A DNA stretch of 64,000 nucleotides. Source: Chloroflexota bacterium (lineage in GTDB: Bacteria; Chloroflexota; Anaerolineae; Aggregatilineales; J027). A program made the translations under genes and the position numbers. The notes under the pieces were generated by a model. The model had not been told where the DNA came from. It did not search any database and was given only the letters and a program-made list of their open reading frames with translations. The stretch lies in assembly GCA_013112715.1 (NCBI GenBank), contig JABFGB010000003.1, positions 62,001 to 126,000 of the forward strand. The letters are read 5' to 3'. Of the stretch, positions 62,555 to 64,000 are shown in pieces; the first letter of the stretch is position 1; each line of letters starts with the position of its first letter.

Positions 62555-63346
62555 ATGGATTTAGGACTGGCTGGAAAAAAAGTGTTTGTAGCTGCAAGTC
62601 GCAGTGGACTAGGGGCCGCTACTGCGCGACGCTTTAGCCTTGAAGGGGCATCGGTTGCTATTAATGGCCGCAACCTTGAAACGCTGACGGAAACGGCGCA
62701 GATGATTGAGCGCGAATCCGGGCACACTGTTTGGCCGATTGATGGGGATATTCACCATGAAGTTGGGGCCAAGCACGTGATTGAGGCGGCCATTCAAAAA
62801 TTGGGTGGGCTGGATGTTTTGGTGACAAACGCAGGAGGGCCGCCCCCCGGCAATTTTGAAAAATTCCAGATGAGTGATTGGGAAAGTGCCTATCGTTCGT
62901 TGATGGCTGCTCCCATACAGATGATCCAGACGGCTTTGACCGCCCTACGCCAATCGGCAAGCCCAGCGATTTTGCTGATTACTTCCCTGACGACCAAGCA
63001 GGCGGGGGATAACTTGATTTTGTCGAACGTGATGCGGGCAGGGTTGGCAGGGTTGGTCAAATCGCTGGCGAACGAGCTAGGGCCAAGCGGGATTCGTATC
63101 AATGCCATCTTGCCGGGATGGACAGAGACGGAACGGGTGACGCAGATTTTGTCGGTGGTGGCTTCATCCAGCGGGTCAACAATGGACGAAGAACGGGTCA
63201 AACGCCAAGTCAGTATACCGTTGCGGCGGATGGGCCGACCCGAGGAGTTTGGCAATGTGGCGACATTCATCTGTTCCCCAGCGGCGGGTTTTATTCATGG
63301 GGCGCTGATTCCGGTGGATGGTGGTGAAATTCGGGCAACGATGTAG
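62555..63346 (+). CDS. Short-chain dehydrogenase/reductase family protein
   Basis: The 263-residue protein has the NAD(P) loop in VFVAASRSGLGAATA, 'DVLVTNAGGPPPGNF' and 'GIRINAILPGWTETERV'. The usual YxxxK is not present: the aligned segment reads LSNVMRAGLAGLVK, with Arg for Lys and no Tyr. I recall a FabG-like subfamily that shares LSN...R in this place and the NAGGPPPG signature, so this is probably normal for that group, but classical reductase catalysis is doubtful. GGGAG precedes the ATG at 62555; a TATAAT at 62513-62518 suits a promoter. Confidence 0.87.
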   Translation: MDLGLAGKKVFVAASRSGLGAATARRFSLEGASVAINGRNLETLTETAQMIERESGHTVWPIDGDIHHEVGAKHVIEAAIQKLGGLDVLVTNAGGPPPGNFEKFQMSDWESAYRSLMAAPIQMIQTALTALRQSASPAILLITSLTTKQAGDNLILSNVMRAGLAGLVKSLANELGPSGIRINAILPGWTETERVTQILSVVASSSGSTMDEERVKRQVSIPLRRMGRPEEFGNVATFICSPAAGFIHGALIPVDGGEIRATM

Positions 63347-63363
63347 TACAGGAAATTGTAGAA

Positions 63364-63389
63364 GGGGATAGGGATTTTATGCTATCCCC
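63364..63389. terminator. Bidirectional stem-loop between convergent genes
   Basis: GGGGATAG (63364-63371) and CTATCCCC (63382-63389) form an 8-bp stem between the SDR and cytochrome genes. No long T run is seen on either side. Confidence 0.45.
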
Positions 63390-63403
63390 CTTGATAGCTC
63401 AGG

Positions 63404-63832
63404 TTATTGATCTGCCAGCGATATGATAAACGCAACGATAGCGTCTACTTGTTGATCGTTCAGGCGTACTCGATAATCAGAGGGATGGATGCCGCGTGCA
63501 TAGCCGTCCGGGACTTTGGCACGGGGTTCAAGGATAGATTCCCGTAAATAGGCTTCGTCGGCAATGATTATATTTTCATTCGTTAGGAGGCGTTCGGAAT
63601 TGTATAAACCATTAAACGCGGCAGCAGTACGGCTACCAACATAATGACAGCCGATACACCCATAATCGTAGGCAAGGCTTTGGCCGCGTGCAATCGTGTT
63701 GGGGTCGAGTGGCAGTGTAGTAGAGGTAGTTTCATCCGAGTCCGTAAAGCCCGAAAAAATTCCGGTGAATAAGACAAGGGCCGTCAACACAGCCATGATG
63801 CTGGGTAGACAGGCGGAATCGGTGGTGCTCAT
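63404..63832 (-). CDS. Small membrane-anchored cytochrome c-like protein
   Basis: The 142-residue protein has one N-terminal hydrophobic segment (about 11-29) serving as a signal or anchor, then a heme-binding domain with C59-I-G-C62-H63. The C-terminal helix 'LNDQQVDAIVAFIISLAD' is typical of class-I cytochrome c. In relatives the axial Met lies in an (I)MP motif. Here the aligned segment reads GYARGIHPSDYR, with H116-P117 and no Met. The ATG at 63832 is chosen; a longer frame reading from 63925 adds an unlikely leader. The window ends 168 bases later without another gene visible. Confidence 0.85.
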   Translation of the reverse strand: MSTTDSACLPSIMAVLTALVLFTGIFSGFTDSDETTSTTLPLDPNTIARGQSLAYDYGCIGCHYVGSRTAAAFNGLYNSERLLTNENIIIADEAYLRESILEPRAKVPDGYARGIHPSDYRVRLNDQQVDAIVAFIISLADQ

Positions 63833-64000
63833 GATTTCCCAAAAATCCTTGTATGTGAAATGCCACACAAATAAATAACATAGTCCGAACTTGCCACCCT
63901 GTATAGTTTGCCTCATAATCGCCATAGGGTGTTGAAAGTCATCTATTTTTTCACAGAAGAAGGGCTAACATTCTTCGTGTCCCATATATTTGTCAGTTAT
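63833..64000. other. Right-edge region with no gene seen
   Basis: No coding frame, hairpin or promoter stands out in the last 168 bases. The promoter of the cytochrome gene should lie here on the minus strand. Confidence 0.4.

Overview
This window looks like chromosomal DNA of a moderately GC-rich (about 52%) bacterium, most likely a Chloroflexota of the Anaerolineae type (inference). The grounds are a MurF-Alr fusion, FhaA/FhaB-like proteins, a CpXC protein, very large multi-GAF kinases, split glycine decarboxylase P subunits, a 2-oxoacid:ferredoxin oxidoreductase, and surface proteins with golvesin-like, SH3 and beta-propeller folds. I call 52 coding sequences. I see no rRNA, tRNA, CRISPR array, intact insertion sequence or prophage, and no gene-free stretch longer than 300 bases.

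Layout. 0-5.4 kb (+): translation operon infB-rbfA-nrnA-truB-ribF. 5.3-14.4 kb (mostly -): an anchored YpmS-like protein, era, a queuosine-precursor transporter, a PAP2 phosphatase, a CoA-acylating aldehyde dehydrogenase, a TIR protein, a HEAT/zinc-ribbon membrane protein and a phosphohexomutase. 14.5-22.7 kb (+): the murF-alr fusion and an 1884-residue sensor kinase. 22.8-26.8 kb (-): gcvH-gcvPA-gcvPB and a small hypothetical. 27.0-35.7 kb (+): a lipoprotein, a GntR/FCD regulator, korA-korB, an AT-rich orphan membrane gene, a histidine phosphatase, pckA and a hypothetical. 35.9-41.4 kb: secreted or surface proteins (propeller, SH3, orphan solute-binding protein, HExxH peptidase) and a degenerate RAYT-like protein. 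41.4-50.1 kb: mutS, a response regulator, an aminotransferase, a membrane protein, an M23/golvesin protein and mtnP. 50.1-58.3 kb: rodA, a PBP lacking its catalytic motifs, add, a CpXC protein, a kinase and two FHA genes. 58.3-64 kb: a small retropepsin with a partner ORF, a propeller lipoprotein, an OmpR-type two-component pair, an SDR protein and a small cytochrome c.

Themes. Central metabolism suggests use of glycine, 2-oxoacids and organic acids: the glycine cleavage H and P proteins, KorAB, PEP carboxykinase and an acylating aldehyde dehydrogenase. Cell-wall genes recur (MurF-Alr, RodA with its partner, FhaA/FhaB, M23). The combination of RodA, class-B PBP and FhaA/FhaB recalls the actinobacterial rodA-pbpA-fhaAB locus, but here no Ser/Thr kinase or phosphatase is present and the transpeptidase appears dead. 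Signalling capacity is high: three histidine kinases and two response regulators.

The most unusual items are the catalytically dead PBP paired with RodA; a RAYT-family protein that has lost its HUH motif, in a window that also carries a dispersed ~50-bp repeat; a TIR protein with Asp where the NADase Glu normally sits; an AT-rich orphan membrane gene preceded by a long palindrome; a two-gene retropepsin module; and a cytochrome c with His-Pro where the axial Met-Pro is expected.
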